Notes: generated by a model not told the origin, from the sequence alone. Counted from the stretch's first letter, positions 1 through 12,134 are shown. The stretch: DNA of 64,000 nucleotides from Acanthopleura granulata (GCA_016165875.1 JABBOT010000001.1:14452330-14516329); one strand, 5' to 3'. Translations and numbers: made by a program.

Positions 1-1502
1 GCAGAACTGAAATTTTGTGGGATTTTAACTTCAATATGGACACGCTGATCCTGATTAGGAGTGACTACAGTGGATGACGACGCAAAAGGTAAACCTGGGG
101 AACTTCGTGACGGGGTAATCTCCCCTGATGACACTGGTGGAACTCCGGACGTTTGAAGGCCGCTGCTGTGTAGTGAGGCACTGACGCTTGAACCAAGGCT
201 TCCTTGGGTGGAATCAGGCACTACAGATAGAGTAATCTCCCCTGATGTTATTGACAGAACCTCAGAGGTCTGGACGACACTGCTGTCGAGTGAAGCACTG
301 ACGCTGGGACCATGACTTTTCTGGCTGGAATCAGACACAGCAGAGAGAGTAATCTCCCCTAATGACATTGATGGATCCGTAGAGGTTTGAAAAAGGCTGC
401 TGTCAAACGAGCCAGTGAGACTTGAACCAAGGCTTCCCTGGCTGGAATGAGGAGGTACAGAGAGAGTAATCTCCCCTGATGACACTGACGGAACCTCAGA
501 CGTTTGAAAGAGACTGCTATCGAGTGAAGCACTGACGCTTGGACCATGACTTTCCTGGCTGGAATCAGACACAGCAGAGAGAGTAATCTCCCCCAATGAC
601 ATTGATGGATCCGTAGAGGTTTGAAAAAGGCTGCTGTCGAACGAGCCAGTGAGACTTGGACCAAGGCTTCCCTGGCTGGAATGAGGCAGTACAGAGAGAG
701 TAATCTCCCCTGATGACACTGACGGAACCTCAGACGTTTGAAAGAGACTGCTATCGAGTGAAGCACTGACGCCTGGACCATGACTTTCCTGGCTGGAGTC
801 AGACACAGCAGAGAGAGTAATGTCCAGTGATGACATTGATGGATCCCCAGACGTTTGAAGAAGGCTGCTGTCGAACGAGCCAGTGAGACTTGAACCAAGG
901 CTTTCCTGGCTGGAATGAGGCAGTACAGAGAGAGTAATCTCCCCTGATGATATTGACAGAACCTCAGAGGTTTGGACGACACTGCTATCGAGTGAAGCAC
1001 TGACGCTTGGACCATGACTTTTCTGGCTGGAATCAGACACAGCAGAGAGAGTAATCTCCCCTAATGACATTGATGGATCCGTAGAGGTTTGAAAAAGGCT
1101 GCTGTCGAACGAGCCAGTGAGACTTGGACCAAGGCTTCCCTGGCTGGAATGAGGCAGTACAGAGAGAGTAATCTCCCCTGATGACACTGACGGAACCTCA
1201 GACGTTTGAAAGAGACTGCTATCGAGTGAAGCACTGACGCTTGGACCATGACTTTCCTGGCTGGAGTCAGACACAGCAGAGAGAGTAATGTCCAGTGATG
1301 ACATTGACAAAACCCCAGACGTATGAAGGAGGCTGCTGTCGAACGAGCTAGTGAGGCTAGGGCCAAGGCTTCCCTGTCTGGAATCAGACAGAACCTGAGA
1401 AGACTGAATGTCACTTGGAGCCACTGTGACGGAATTGGTTGGCGAGATGTCAACAGAAGGACTCTGAGACGATTTAAGGACCGGCTTCACTTTGGAGACG
1501 AC
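1..1502 (-). CDS. Exon 9 (partial), mucin-like SEA protein: 11 x 39-residue Ser-rich repeats, start of SEA-like domain 3
   Basis: From the acceptor GTGTTTTCAG|GTCGTC at 1503 the phase-0 frame stays open for all 1502 nt (500 codons) to the window edge; I checked the in-frame triplets line by line. It contains almost no Met, so ATG-based ORF calling shows only antiparallel or shifted shadows. After VVSKVKPVLKSSQSPSVDIS come tandem 39-residue Ser/Thr-rich units in two alternating forms (for example GEITLSVLPHSSQGSLG and GEITLSAVSDSSQESHG). Then follow a unique segment (SSSTVVTPNQDQ) and the first strand of a third SEA-like domain (RVHIEVKIPQNF). The exon continues beyond the left edge. The repeats have the composition of O-glycosylated mucin domains. 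Confidence 0.8.
107..1310 (-). repeat. In-frame 117-bp coding tandem repeat, 11 copies
   Basis: The anchor GTAATCTCCCC (GTAATGTCCAG in two copies) starts at 115, 232, 349, 466, 583, 700, 817, 934, 1051, 1168 and 1285, a spacing of exactly 117 bp each time. Since 117 is a multiple of 3, every copy is read in the same frame (39 residues). Most copies alternate between two types, giving a 234-bp higher-order period. The two rightmost-type copies with GTAATGTCCAG (817 and 1285) are closely similar although separated by 468 bp. Confidence 0.9.
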
Positions 1503-1652
1503 CTGAAAACACACCAAATTCTAAACGTGTTAAGACTACCAAGGGAACTTGAATAAATTGATCATTCCAAAGCTTTTATCACTATGTGCGACTTGAAAAA
1601 TGTCAAATAAAACAAATTCAGCAGCAAGAGAAAAAGTGTTTATGTGTGATAC

Positions 1653-1799
1653 CTCGGCTTGTAGAATCTCATTCTGTTGTTCAAGAGTAAGCTGAGCAAA
1701 CGCTGCCGCGACTGTGTCAGCAGGGACCACACTGCCATCCTCTTGCACGTAAAATTCCACAGCCACTGTCATAAATTCAGTCTGCTTGATGTCGGTTAC
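1653..1799 (-). CDS. Exon 8, mucin-like SEA protein: C-terminal half of SEA-like domain 2
   Basis: A 147-nt exon, phase 0 at both ends (TGTAATAG|GTAACC and GAG|GTATCA). It encodes VTDIKQTEFMTVAVEFY, VQEDGSVVPADTVAAA and a final helix FAQLTLEQQNEILQAE. Length and order of conserved positions are the same as in exon 5 (VxVxF, ENG/EDG, VV, AxxFxxL, EIL). It directly precedes the large repeat exon. Confidence 0.75.
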
Positions 1800-2060
1800 C
1801 TATTACATGAAAAACAACCATCTCCCATGAGGCATTTTAATGTTTATCCTTGTGAACTGTAATAGAAGTCGTATTGAAAGCGATTCTTTGTAAAGGTTTG
1901 TAAACTTTAATGCTGGAAGTGTTACTAAATTTGCTGCTGTTCTGAGCGCAATTGACTGCATACAACTTCAACAGAACATCTGTAGTTCACGCAAATGCAA
2001 TCTGCCGGCAAAAATAATGAAATAAGGGATAGCACAAAAAATAGTGTTGACAATTCTCAC

Positions 2061-2140
2061 CTCAACTTCCACATTCCTCACTGCCCTCTTTCTTCTATTT
2101 TGCAACTTTTGTTTACCGTCGATGTACATCTGGGCAAGTT
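2061..2140 (-). CDS. Exon 7, mucin-like SEA protein: middle of SEA-like domain 2 with RRKR site
   Basis: An 80-nt exon, phase 1 in (TTCTATGACAG|AAC) and phase 0 out (GAG|GTGAGA). It encodes KLAQMYIDGKQKLQN then RRKRAVRNVEVE. It is the counterpart of exon 4 in module 1: same phases, similar length, and the same dibasic RRKR at the same relative position. It is too short to appear in an ORF scan. Confidence 0.7.
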
Positions 2141-2291
2141 CTGTCATAGAAAAAAAAGATTTTCAACTCATTAAGTTATAAACAAACGTTCATATCTCGG
2201 CCTTTAAACTTAGAAAATTGCATTTTCATTAGAAATTTGTAAAATTTCATTTCATAACGGTTACTTCTGCCCCGACTTATGCTGAACGAAG

Positions 2292-2425
2292 TCTTAGGCC
2301 GTATAGTCAAGACATTCATTTATACGACGGCGGCCACCATTATTGGAGCCGAACAGAGCCCTGGGAAACCCACGATCATCCGCGTGTTGTTAATTGGCAG
2401 GCCTTTCCATGTAGGAAGTTTAAAG
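2292..2425 (-). mobile_element. SINE type A fragment inside intron of the mucin-like gene
   Basis: It contains CATTTATACGACGGCGGCCA, CCCTGGGAAACCCACGATCA and GGCAGGCCTTTCCATGTAGG, matching the tail half of type A. It sits between exons 6 and 7. Confidence 0.6.
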
Positions 2426-2471
2426 TGAAAAAGTCAACTTACAAGGTTAAAATGCCATTGGTCACACTTAC

Positions 2472-2811
2472 TGCTTTCCAGATTTGTTTTCAACAGCGGA
2501 TCATCGACTGAGGTGTAATTTGCTGGCATCGTTATTTCAATACCCAGTATCTTATCCGGACTTGGTGTAACTACAACGGATGATGACTGAGTTGGGAAGA
2601 AACTTGCTGAAGGAGTTATCTCCTCGGACGTCAGCAGAGGACTACTTATCGGAACAATGATAGAAGACGTTTCTGTGGTGCCAAACGATGACAATATGGG
2701 TTCCATTGGCTCGGTGCTGGCTGACGATAATGCGGAAGTGCTGAGAAACGGAAACTGTGTTCTTCCCACGAAAATGACGCTGCTAGCTGACACTGCTATT
2801 AGACTAATCAC
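2472..2811 (-). CDS. Exon 6, mucin-like SEA protein: Ser/Thr-rich linker and start of SEA-like domain 2
   Basis: A 340-nt exon, phase 0 in (TTTTCCCCACAG|GTG) and phase 1 out (AGCA|GTAAGT, a full consensus donor). It begins VISLIAVSASSVIFVG, continues with a Ser/Thr/Pro-rich segment of about 75 residues likely to be O-glycosylated (for example PISSPLLTSEEITPSASF, SSSVVVTPSPD), then enters the SEA-like fold with KILGIEITMPANYTSVDD. The stretch before the domain resembles the one at the left end of exon 9 (SSSTVVTPNQDQ), which shows modular duplication. Confidence 0.75.
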
Positions 2812-3380
2812 CTGTGGGGAAAAAATACGCGAGTATAGTGCAGTAGCATCTTGTCTAGTAACATGACGATATCTGGCATGTTCTATCACTGCCCATGTTT
2901 TCTACATTGAAAATATTTTTTTAATAACCTCGTTCTCCACAAAAGACATATCACGTACACCATTCTTTTACCAGATAGCCAGATAACCTCGCTAATGTTT
3001 TCGATTTGACTCAGTGATTTAACGGTTGAAAACCAGGACGTTTAATTCGTCTGAGTAGTAATCAGGAACGGCAACAACAAATAGATTTGGAAATGAAAGT
3101 GTAAATGATATATGACGGGTTACAACTGAATATTTCCCACGTTAACCGATGCGTTTTGTATATTGCAAGTTTTTTACCTAACCAAAATGCCTAAATAAGC
3201 TATGAAGTCATATAAACGCGTACAATTTATGCTTTTGTTGTACTGATATCTTTGCGTTGCACAATGAACAATGGGTTCTTTGATATAATTAGCCGACCAA
3301 TGATTAGGTCTCACGTAGAAAAAGCTATATATAATAAAATATTTACAATTAAATTTTTAATTATTATTCCCGGAGCATAC

Positions 3381-3527
3381 CTCGGCAAGGATAGTATTTT
3401 CAAATTCTTGATCTGATAGTTCGTTGTAGATTGCGATAGCTGCAGGACCTTCCACAACTCTGCCATTTTCTACGATGAAGAAGTCAACCACTACCGTGTC
3501 ATCATCTAAACGTGTTACATTAGTTAT
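3381..3527 (-). CDS. Exon 5, mucin-like SEA protein: C-terminal half of SEA-like domain 1
   Basis: A 147-nt exon of 49 codons, phase 0 at both ends (TTATCCACAG|ATA and GAG|GTATGC). It encodes ITNVTRLDDDTVVVDF, FIVENGRVVEGPAAIA and a final helix (IYNELSDQEFENTILAE). Central hydrophobic strands followed by a helix match the second half of SEA domains. It is exactly as long as exon 8 and aligns with it without gaps. The G-S cleavage core of self-cleaving mucin SEA domains is absent (DDDTVVV instead). Confidence 0.75.
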
Positions 3528-4431
3528 CTGTGGATAAAAAACATTAGGCAAGAAAAATACAAACCGCTACCCATGTTATACAGCTATTGATCTTGAGAAA
3601 TTTCTCATAAGTAATTGTATCAGCTGTATATTTGTGTTTGAGAGTAACCGTCGATTTAAGGCTTCTGATCTATGCAAATGGGAACAAAACAAAATGGGCG
3701 TGACGGCTAAGCATCCATTTCCCACCAACACAGTCCGATTGCATAAAAAAATGAATTGTTTCTATTATATCATAACTATACAGAGGTAGGTAAAAATATA
3801 AGAAAAACAAAGAAAAAATGAATCTGGATTGCCTTGTTTTTATGGGGTAATGCTCGCTATTCCTGATAAATGTTCAACAGGACAGTTGACCAAACATAAG
3901 GTCAAGAGATCAGTCACCATGGAAATTATGACTGACGTAACTTTCACAGAGATATCTTTGTAAAAAGGCCTCTTATCAGTATATTCCAAAGATCGAATTT
4001 ATTAGTAAAACTCGGTCAACATTATGAATGAAACCTTGGGTGCGTTTCATAAAGAGGGTGTGTCACAATACCTCAAACGTATCTGTCAAGGCGATGTATC
4101 TGTACAGTTTGTGTCGTTATGACAGTGTTTGCGAGCAATCTAACACACTTTATCAGCAAACACGCACATTGCATGACTTAAAAACCGTTTACATTTCCTG
4201 CAAAATTTCAAACGCCCAACGTGTTCAGTTGGGGATTAAACTTCAAACAAGCGTGTTTAATAAATGTACACACATTAAATTATTAAGCATAAGTGTCTAA
4301 ACATGTATATAGGCCTGTACTATAATGCTGTCATCTCCAAGTGTTTCATATCTGATGCACATAAGTGTTTACAAGTTAAACATTGAAATTTACGATGCAT
4401 TGGTTAAGGTAGCAGAGAATTAAACACTAAC

Positions 4432-4529
4432 GTTGACAGTGACAGAGTTGGGATCGAGAGCTTCTCTTTTACGTCTGGCCTGAGATTCTGTCTGGCGTTG
4501 TTCACCCGTCAAGAAGCTTCTCTGTAGAG
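4432..4529 (-). CDS. Exon 4, mucin-like SEA protein: middle of SEA-like domain 1 with RRKR site
   Basis: A 98-nt exon, phase 1 in (TGCTTCACAG|CTC) and phase 0 out (AAC|GTTAGT). It encodes ALQRSFLTGEQ, then RQTESQARRKREALDP and NSVTVN. The RRKR tetrabasic stretch fits the furin consensus R-X-K/R-R and falls where the SEA domain has a loop between helix 2 and the central strands. Exon 7 is the paralogous exon and has RRKR in the same place. Confidence 0.7.
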
Positions 4530-5345
4530 CTGTGAAGCACATAACATAAACCATTAATAGAAACATATATGTTATGTTATGAAAATCGGCATATGCTGAA
4601 AAATATTCGCTTTTAGCAAGAAATACATTGCTTTTCAAAAATGAAATCACATCAAAATGTTCCAACGATACCATTGCCGTGCAATACGCCTTAGCATTAT
4701 ATAAACTGAAATTAAGCAAAATGATAATAGTCACGTGAGGACAATCAGTTGACAAATTTGCAATGGATTCCTTTATAGTTGGTTAAATGAATGTTCTTAA
4801 ATCATAGGTACATAAAGTTTTTTTCTAAGGACTTTATTGATCTTAAGAAGAAACAAACTTTTGATACCGCGCATGTGGGCAGAATAAAGCAAACTATACA
4901 AAGCTACCTGCCAGTCAGAAATAAGATATAAGCCTATATTATGCACAGATATTACATTTGTTACCATACCATCTTGAAACCCGGAGAAACTGTCTTAGAT
5001 TAAAGTCAAAATAAGTCTTAGTTTCAAAACAGTTTACAGGGCTAAAATTCGGACTTATCTGGGGATTTTTTTATTTTAATATTAAGAATTTTATTAAACC
5101 TTCAAGAAAAATTGAATAATACACTTTAAATCAACATGCAAGTTCAGAATTAATAGCACAAGTTAAGATAAGTCTTAAGATAAGTCTGACTTAAGTCAAC
5201 TTCGTAAACTAGAGGCCCAGTGTTATTAGGACCATTGGGATTTCAGTTAAACTAGCTGCCATTAAAGTAAACAGGACAGTACCTTTAGAAACACTTAGGA
5301 AATATTATCCATGAATGAGTGGAATAATTTAAGAAAACGCCTGAC

Positions 5346-5583
5346 CTTTGGCCATCTCATCTTTAAACTCCTGGGATGTCACATCGAGAGAAGATGGCAA
5401 AGACATCTTAATTTCCAAAACTTCCACTTCCACCGCTTCACCTTCGAACTGGTCGCCCTGCAAACCCAGCGCTACTCTCTTCGGTGTTATCACCGGGTGA
5501 AGATGTATATCACCGGGCTTTGGTATTTGATCTTGGGAAGGAGTAAACGGAGAGACAGCACTGGGATTGATAGGCTGCACTTG
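5346..5583 (-). CDS. Exon 3, mucin-like SEA protein: linker and first part of SEA-like domain 1
   Basis: A 238-nt exon, phase 0 in (TAACTCAG|CAAGTG) and phase 1 out (AAAG|GTCAGG). It encodes 79 residues. A Pro/Ser-rich stretch (QVQPINPSAVSPFTPSQ...) is followed by a beta-strand-like segment (VEVEVLEIKMSLPSS) and an amphipathic helix (LDVTSQEFKDEMAK), the usual start of a SEA fold. It is the counterpart of the end of exon 6 (LGIEITMPANYTS) and of the left end of exon 9 (VHIEVKIPQNF). The same phase pattern (0 in, 1 out) recurs in exon 6. Confidence 0.7.
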
Positions 5584-5975
5584 CTGAGTTATAAAGAAAG
5601 GAATCGGTGTAAAGCGACATGCAGTCTGTTTCTACCTAAACAGTCTTGGTGCTAGGGGATGCTTAAGTTGTTACAATTTAAATATTTACATGAACAGTGA
5701 GAATAAAACACTAACGGAGGTAAACCGTATTTCACCGCTTACTCGTGATCCTTTGCCATCTGTCATACTTTCGGCGCAGATCTAGTCTTACTCTAATAGC
5801 GGGACATTAAGTTCAAATAGTGCTGGTATAAAACAAGGCATCTGGGCTTTAGCACACCTTGTTAGTATAGCCTCGCTTAAACTGCATGCCCTATACTGTC
5901 AAATCAACAAAAGTCAACAGAAGCTCAGCAACAATCAAATAAATAAAAACAAATATATAAGGGAGGCACTCTTAC

Positions 5976-6055
5976 CCTGTCTTTTTGCTGGGCATCATGC
6001 TGAAGAGCCGCTTTTACCGGTGCGTCGTCGGTATATGTATCTGCCGAAGAGTCCT
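5976..6055 (-). CDS. Exon 2, mucin-like SEA protein: acidic linker
   Basis: An 80-nt exon, phase 1 in and phase 0 out. The acceptor is AATCAG| after a pyrimidine-containing tract and the donor is AGG|GTAAGA. With the last base of exon 1 it starts Glu, then DSSADTYTDDAPVKAALQ and ends QQKDR. It is a short acidic juxtamembrane linker with no recognised domain. Support is only the good splice sites and matching phases on both sides, so this is the weakest exon of the model. Confidence 0.45.
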
Positions 6056-6289
6056 CTGATTTGTCGGTAAACAAGAACGGAAACAAAAGGACATCAGAGA
6101 GCAAGTCAAAACAATACAAGTACACTTACAATTAAAGTTGCACATACAGTGGGTATTTTACTTCTGTGCCTGGCTCAGTGGTATTAAATTTCTCAAGAAA
6201 GTTTTTAAAAAATCTACCGGTGTAAACTTACGCAAATGATGCGTATTTTATGTACTTAAGTGGAATATCTCCGTTGCGCGCCTTACGTA

Positions 6290-6575
6290 TCTGAGTTCAC
6301 CTCTTTAATTCAGTTGCTCGGTTTATGCTATTACCTTGACCTTGCTCGCTTTGCAGATTTGACTTCAACGAACATCAATTACTTATTTTCGGGCTTTGCC
6401 CTTTGTTTGGCTTTTGTCTTTAAATTGACCTCAATAGCTGAGTTGCTTGGGTTAAGTATTTAACTTTACCTCTGTAACCCAATTACTCGCCTTGTGTACA
6501 TTTAGCTTGACCTGAGTAACTGAGTTGCTTGCTTTAGCTATTTAACTTCAGCTCAGTAACTCATTAGCTAAAATA
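6290..6575. repeat. Degenerate ~41-bp minisatellite
   Basis: Repeated elements such as GAGTTGCTTG (6440, 6522) and TATTTAACTT recur about every 41 or 82 bp between about 6290 and 6575. The copies are divergent. Confidence 0.55.
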
Positions 6576-6724
6576 TCACAAACTGTGTACAACATGATTT
6601 AGTAAGGTGAGTAAACCGTTTTCTCCCACATCAGATGATAGCGAATCGGAGGGAATTTTTCAAAAACATGTGTTTGTGGCCATTCTTTTGGTTTCATGTG
6701 CAAAAGTCTTAAGACGGAACCATA

Positions 6725-6920
6725 GCATGAGAAGCTTACACGATGATTATCGCCTCGTGCCATAGACACATCGCTTCTTTCCAACGTTCCATCGGTTCGT
6801 GCCATCGCACCATAACGCTGAGTGTCATCGCATCATGGCTTCGTGCTGTAACTTCGTAGAGCCATCTCATCGCTTCGTACCATCGTTCCATCGCTTTTTA
6901 CCATCGTATCATCAACATTG
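6725..6920. repeat. CATCG-rich short tandem repeat region
   Basis: Variants of CCATCGCTTCGTGCCATCG recur about every 12-25 bp. This is low-complexity sequence, and the small ORFs reading through it are not convincing as genes. Confidence 0.5.
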
Positions 6921-7097
6921 CCGGTACTCGTGTGTTATTTTGGTTCAGATAGTTGGCCATAGTTACAGTAAGTCCATGTTTCATATGAGGGACCCAACAG
7001 AATGAACTGTGTTAAGACAATTAAAGCGTCAACTTCCGCTTCAGATCTTTATCTAGACGTGAGTTAAGTGCAGCACATGTTTTCCCATACATACTTA

Positions 7098-7175
7098 AAA
7101 CTCGCCAAGATATGGGTGAGATATTGCCGATGTGGCGTTAAGCCATAATCATTCATTCATTCAAACTAAAAGGTA
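7098..7175 (+). mobile_element. SINE 3' tail (type D)
   Basis: It contains GAGATATTGCCGATGTGGCG followed by TTAAGCC and an ATTC-type simple repeat. The same signature occurs near 58725 and, inverted, near 34845-34910. This tail type is common in gastropod SINEs, as far as I recall. Confidence 0.5.
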
Positions 7176-9539
7176 TGTGTGGGAAAACATGGATTGTACT
7201 TAACTGACTACTAGATATTTGTAGGTTTAGGGTCATCCTTTTTTTCACATAAAACAATGGAAGAAAGAGAAGTGAGTCATCTTAGTGATTGACTTCTTTT
7301 TTCATTGAATTTCGTAAGGCAACAATACCTTAATATAATGTTAAAAGGGTCATACAAGACGGTAAAACGTGGGAAAATAAGTCTAGCTAAAGTGCCTGCG
7401 ATTACATGATAGCTCACATAGTGTTTTCATCATGACCAGGGAAGTGGGTCTGTTTATTCTCGTGTTTGTTGATTGCAAGGCTCTAACTGTAACAATGAAC
7501 CATCTGCATTTCCATCTTATCATCCAGATTAGAACGATGTAATAAATGTAGATACTGTAATGCTGCCGTAAAGTAAATGTTTTTTTCCACAGTTTTTAAG
7601 AATTCAAACCGGTAAATCTGATCATTTCGATATTTGCCGATATTTGGGGTGATTAAAAATCTAAGTCGTTATAATGCATCAGATGTTAATTAAACGTAGA
7701 ACTGTGGCCTAGATAGTTCAAAACATCTACAACATAGAAAGTCAAACCGATGAAATCAGGCCACTTGTCAGTTTACCGCAGTTAAATGTAAGATTTTATT
7801 ATCACTGTGCATGTAAATGTAAAAACGTACCAACCTGCAGCACCCCTAGTGCCATGGTTTACGCAGAATTAGGTAAAAGAATGCAGTCGTGTTAATTGCG
7901 GTTTGTTAGACTTCACTGATCTAGAATTACTCAAAATACTGTGTTGCAATCACATTTAATACAGCATTAAATGAAAACAGTGCACAAGGAACAGGCCTCG
8001 GGAAAGCTTAGTCCACCAGCAAAATCCCGCTTTATGCAAGAGTAGACATTAGTTGGCATTTTTCTTAACACAGCAGTGCTTCCCTTCTATATAGATGGCG
8101 ATGCACATGGAGTGGAACAGGGCACCTGTATGTAGCCACGTTGCAATACATACATGTATCGATTTTAACGTGTGGGTTTTTCATTATGTCGAGAAATACG
8201 GTGTTATTGTATTTGGCCTTATTTGCATGAACGCAGTTTTAACAGCTGTCAGATCTAAGTGCAATTTATTGATAAATTTCAACTTAGATCGCGGTCTCCT
8301 AGTAACGTAGATAGGATCGCAAATGTTTAATGTTCACTGCTGAAGACATATTGTTAAGAAATCAATGAATCCTATAAATTAGGTTAAACGACAAGGATCT
8401 AAATTTTTTTTTTGCTTTCTTGTATATGTCCTCAGTCCATGACATTTTGTCAATGCGTTTAAGTTTTGCATGAGTGGAATCTAGACCATGAAGCCCTAAG
8501 GATATAGATATGTAATGCATGCCGCTAGTTGAAGAGTTCCATCAAGGACATATGTACCAAAAATCTATAATCCCCAAAAGATGAATCGTCCCCAGCCTTA
8601 CAAATCTATACAGTCGCTACTGCCTCTTCTCTAGGATCTGTCCTCTCTAATCATAAGTTTCACTGAACTTTAAACTCAAACAGTAGATAGACTTCTCCAG
8701 GGCGGAGAATATAAACTGTTAACATAAAGCCCTAACGGTGGTAGACTGACAAGAGAACGGATTACCCCCATTACTCGCTATGCTGTTGTCTTTTGTAACC
8801 ATGTTGATGACATCTTAGGTGATGCTAAGCCACTGCCTAACACAGGCCAGTATGTCCATCATGGTAGCTTTGAACCTAAGGACAGGAAAACGACATGGAA
8901 ATGATCACTTGTCTTCGGAACCTTCAAAATCTGTTCTGACTTAAAGGCCTTTAATGATGAATAAATTTAATTGCATTGCACATTTTTCTTTCGTGTGATG
9001 GCTACACTAAATCGGACGCTAAATGTCTACTGTGAAACTGTTTGCCAAGCTTTAGAATACCCAACAAACCTTCCAAAGTCAGCCCTATCAAAGTCTGGAT
9101 GCAGTTACCAACTATCATATTGTGACAGTCGTTGTTGTGGTTGTAGTAGTCATTTTGTGTAGTCTTTTATATTATATACCTGAAACCAGAGTCTCAGAGG
9201 AGACTGTATCTATACCAGTTGGAGTCAATTACCAAAATATGCATGTTGATGATTATATACTCTATGACTACATCTACAGTTAATTTCACTGGAATCAAAC
9301 TTAAACAAAAGCTAGCTACAGACTAACAGACGACGTGTAGTTGAATGCAAGAACTGATAATACCAATTATGTATACTTATTACTTGTCCCAAGCTTAACT
9401 GAAATGAGACAAAGCCTGCAGGAGACGTAGCATTGTGAAACAAGAGCTACCAAAAGCGATGCAGACAAGCAGTATAACAGACAATGGACCATGAAAATGG
9501 AAAATCTCAATATATCTTAATGTTAATGTTATATAAAAA

Positions 9540-10140
9540 TATCTTAATGTTATTTTCTCTTGTGCCAAGTTTCAACGAAATCAAATTAAATGTTGGGGGT
9601 GTGGCATTTTGAAATAATTGTTGACAGATGCTGGAGAAACAGATATAGAGATAGATAAGACACCATTGAAAATAAAAACCAATATATACGGCTTATGTAT
9701 CTTGATGTCATCTACACTTTTATCGAAGAACTGTAGGGGGAAAAGAAATGTTAACAGACGCCATGCAGACAGACAGGCAGATGGACGCCGGGCAGGCAGA
9801 CAGGCAAATGACCGACGGACAAGAGCTAAAAAACCGCTATTCGTGTTTTCATATTACTTTTTATTATATATAACAACATTCTGATTAATTCTAGGCTATA
9901 TACATCTAATAAAATCATTTTTATCGTTACCGCCCTTTCCTTACATAATTCTGTTTGAACCATGCTGATTGGGGCAGTGCAAGTTCTTAATATTTAAGTA
10001 TTTACATGATTTGTTAGAATAAAGCCCTAACTGCTGCAAACTGATTAGAACTCAGAGTCGAAACTGACATTTGTATACCAGCCGTCAACCAAAATGGGCT
10101 TTCCGGGTCAATAATAGCAAGACCAATTTCCAAAAACGAA
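9540..10140 (+). repeat. Fragments of the same degenerate repeat family as 32.5-33.8 kb
   Basis: The segment near 10075 (GACATTTGTATACCAGCCGT) is also present near 33174. The CAAGTTTCAACGAAA and GACAGACAGGCAG-type sequences also match motifs in the 32.5-33.8 kb array. No gene is seen here. Confidence 0.45.
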
Positions 10141-12000
10141 AAAACAATAAAACCACCAAAGAACAAAGAAAATATATAGAATATATTTAAATTAGGAGTT
10201 ATGGCCTACACCGTTCCGGTTCTACACTTAAACATACTGTCGATTTACATCGAAAAATTGTGTAAAGCCCATGGTGAAAAGCATATTGGCTACAGCAAAA
10301 AGTACCCTATATGTACGGCTAGATTAGAATTACAGAAAAAGATTAGTAAGCAACATTTAAAATTCAAATGGCAAATATGCACAGAGCGGACATTATCCAA
10401 ATGTACAAGTAAATGTACGCGTCCATGTATATATCCTATGAAATACAATATGCAGTACGAGATGTAAAGTGTTTTGTTTGTGTTTGAGAATTTAGTAGTT
10501 TGTCCATGGCTACCCTCATTAAATTATTGGTGATGCAACTAGGCAGATGTTTGGAGTCTAGCATTTCTGGTAGGATTTTACTTTCGATTATGGAAGAGGG
10601 GTTTTATATATAGCCTGCGCGAGAACCTCCATGAAAGCACCTTTATAAACCTCTCGTGCTCAGAATTTTTGTCAAATCCATTTTGTAGGAAGACCTTAAA
10701 AGCATCACACCTCAAGAAAACAACAATGAATTTGAACATTTTGCAGTTTGTGTTGTAGGTATTCTACAGATCAATGTCCTGATATGCAATTAGATCTTCA
10801 TATAAGGTATATAGACCGAGACATCACAAAACAGATTTACAGTTTTATAGAGCCCCATCAAACAGACTCGTATTTGACGGGTGTGGAGCATACAAGCCTA
10901 CAGTATCGTGTATCTTATGTCTTTCCAACAGGGCCAAAGTTACTAACAAAGGCAGTATTCTGTCACAGTTTAACAATTAGAATATAGATACCCCGTGTCC
11001 GATTAAAGTCTGGACAGTCACTCTCAAAATAGTGAGAAAGTGCTGTCAAAAGATGACGATGGTTGAGGCCATAGTTATGGAGACGTAACTCACCAATTAA
11101 TCATAAATATACATCATTCGTCATATCAATAAGATATTTTTATTATTCCATTATTTATAAAAATTGACAAATATGAAGTAAAGGCGTGCATGTGTTACAT
11201 TATGAAGCAAAAAGTCGGGTAGATGTAATATGTAGGTAAAGTATGGTGTAAGAGAACCTCATTTCTCGGTGAAGGGCATCTTACTTCAAGTCCTTACATT
11301 GCCGACATACAGCATAGTTTAGTGCAGGTATTACACCACTTCTTTCCACTACAAAGTTCTGTAGAACTGTAGCCTGTACACACTACATTTAAGTGTAAGC
11401 CTTACGCTACACTTGCAGGATGTTGCTCATACAACACTGCTGATTTTCAAAACCTTCATTCAACGGGGCAGGGAACTACAAGATGGGTATTTAAAGTTGA
11501 TACCTGTTGGAAGTTATTGTACATATACCAATTCTGATATCAAGTGATGATACCTTTGCAGGCTGCCAATTGGTTCGATCGAGTATTTACAGCCCTCTGC
11601 TGAATTTTCACTAAGGTTAGAACATAGTAGAACCAGGGAAATCATTGAAGCATTGATTTTCTTTGATTTTCTCTAATTACTGCTTGTAACTGAGCTATTG
11701 GTTGAGTTTTTTGACTGGGTATACATTGGAAAACTTCATATATATGGTATCCCTAGATAATTTCTTTTATTCATCAGCATTTGTTGATTTACATACCCTA
11801 ACATGACCCCTAATATGGCCGCCGCCCATGCAGCGTCATCCGGGCTACGGCTGTGTAGTTTGTTGTTTATGTCTGACTTTATGATGACGATTTGTGGGCA
11901 AACTGGTAACGTTAAACTGATGTAGTGCTAGTCTTTTTAAGCTTTAAAGAAAATGTTATGTACATCACACTGGCTGCTAAAGTATAGTGATTACGTATCC

Positions 12001-12134
12001 TTCATATTTTAACATTCTTTCACTGTAAGGATCTGTATTTTAGTATTTCACCTTGTTAACTACTTGTTAACTTCATATTTTAACATCCTTTCACTGTAAG
12101 GATCTGTATTTTAGTATTTCACCTTGTTAACTAC
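12001..12134. repeat. 71-bp direct tandem duplication
   Basis: The 63-bp segments 12001-12063 and 12072-12134 differ at one position (ACATTC versus ACATCC) and are separated by a short linker. This suggests a recent duplication. Confidence 0.85.

Noticed and set aside
359..1453. Minus-strand ORFs of 218 and 130 codons starting with ATG
   Set aside because: They are alternative frames of the 117-bp repeat. The Ser/Thr-rich frame is open for the whole 1502 nt, joins properly to an acceptor site and has meaningful composition.
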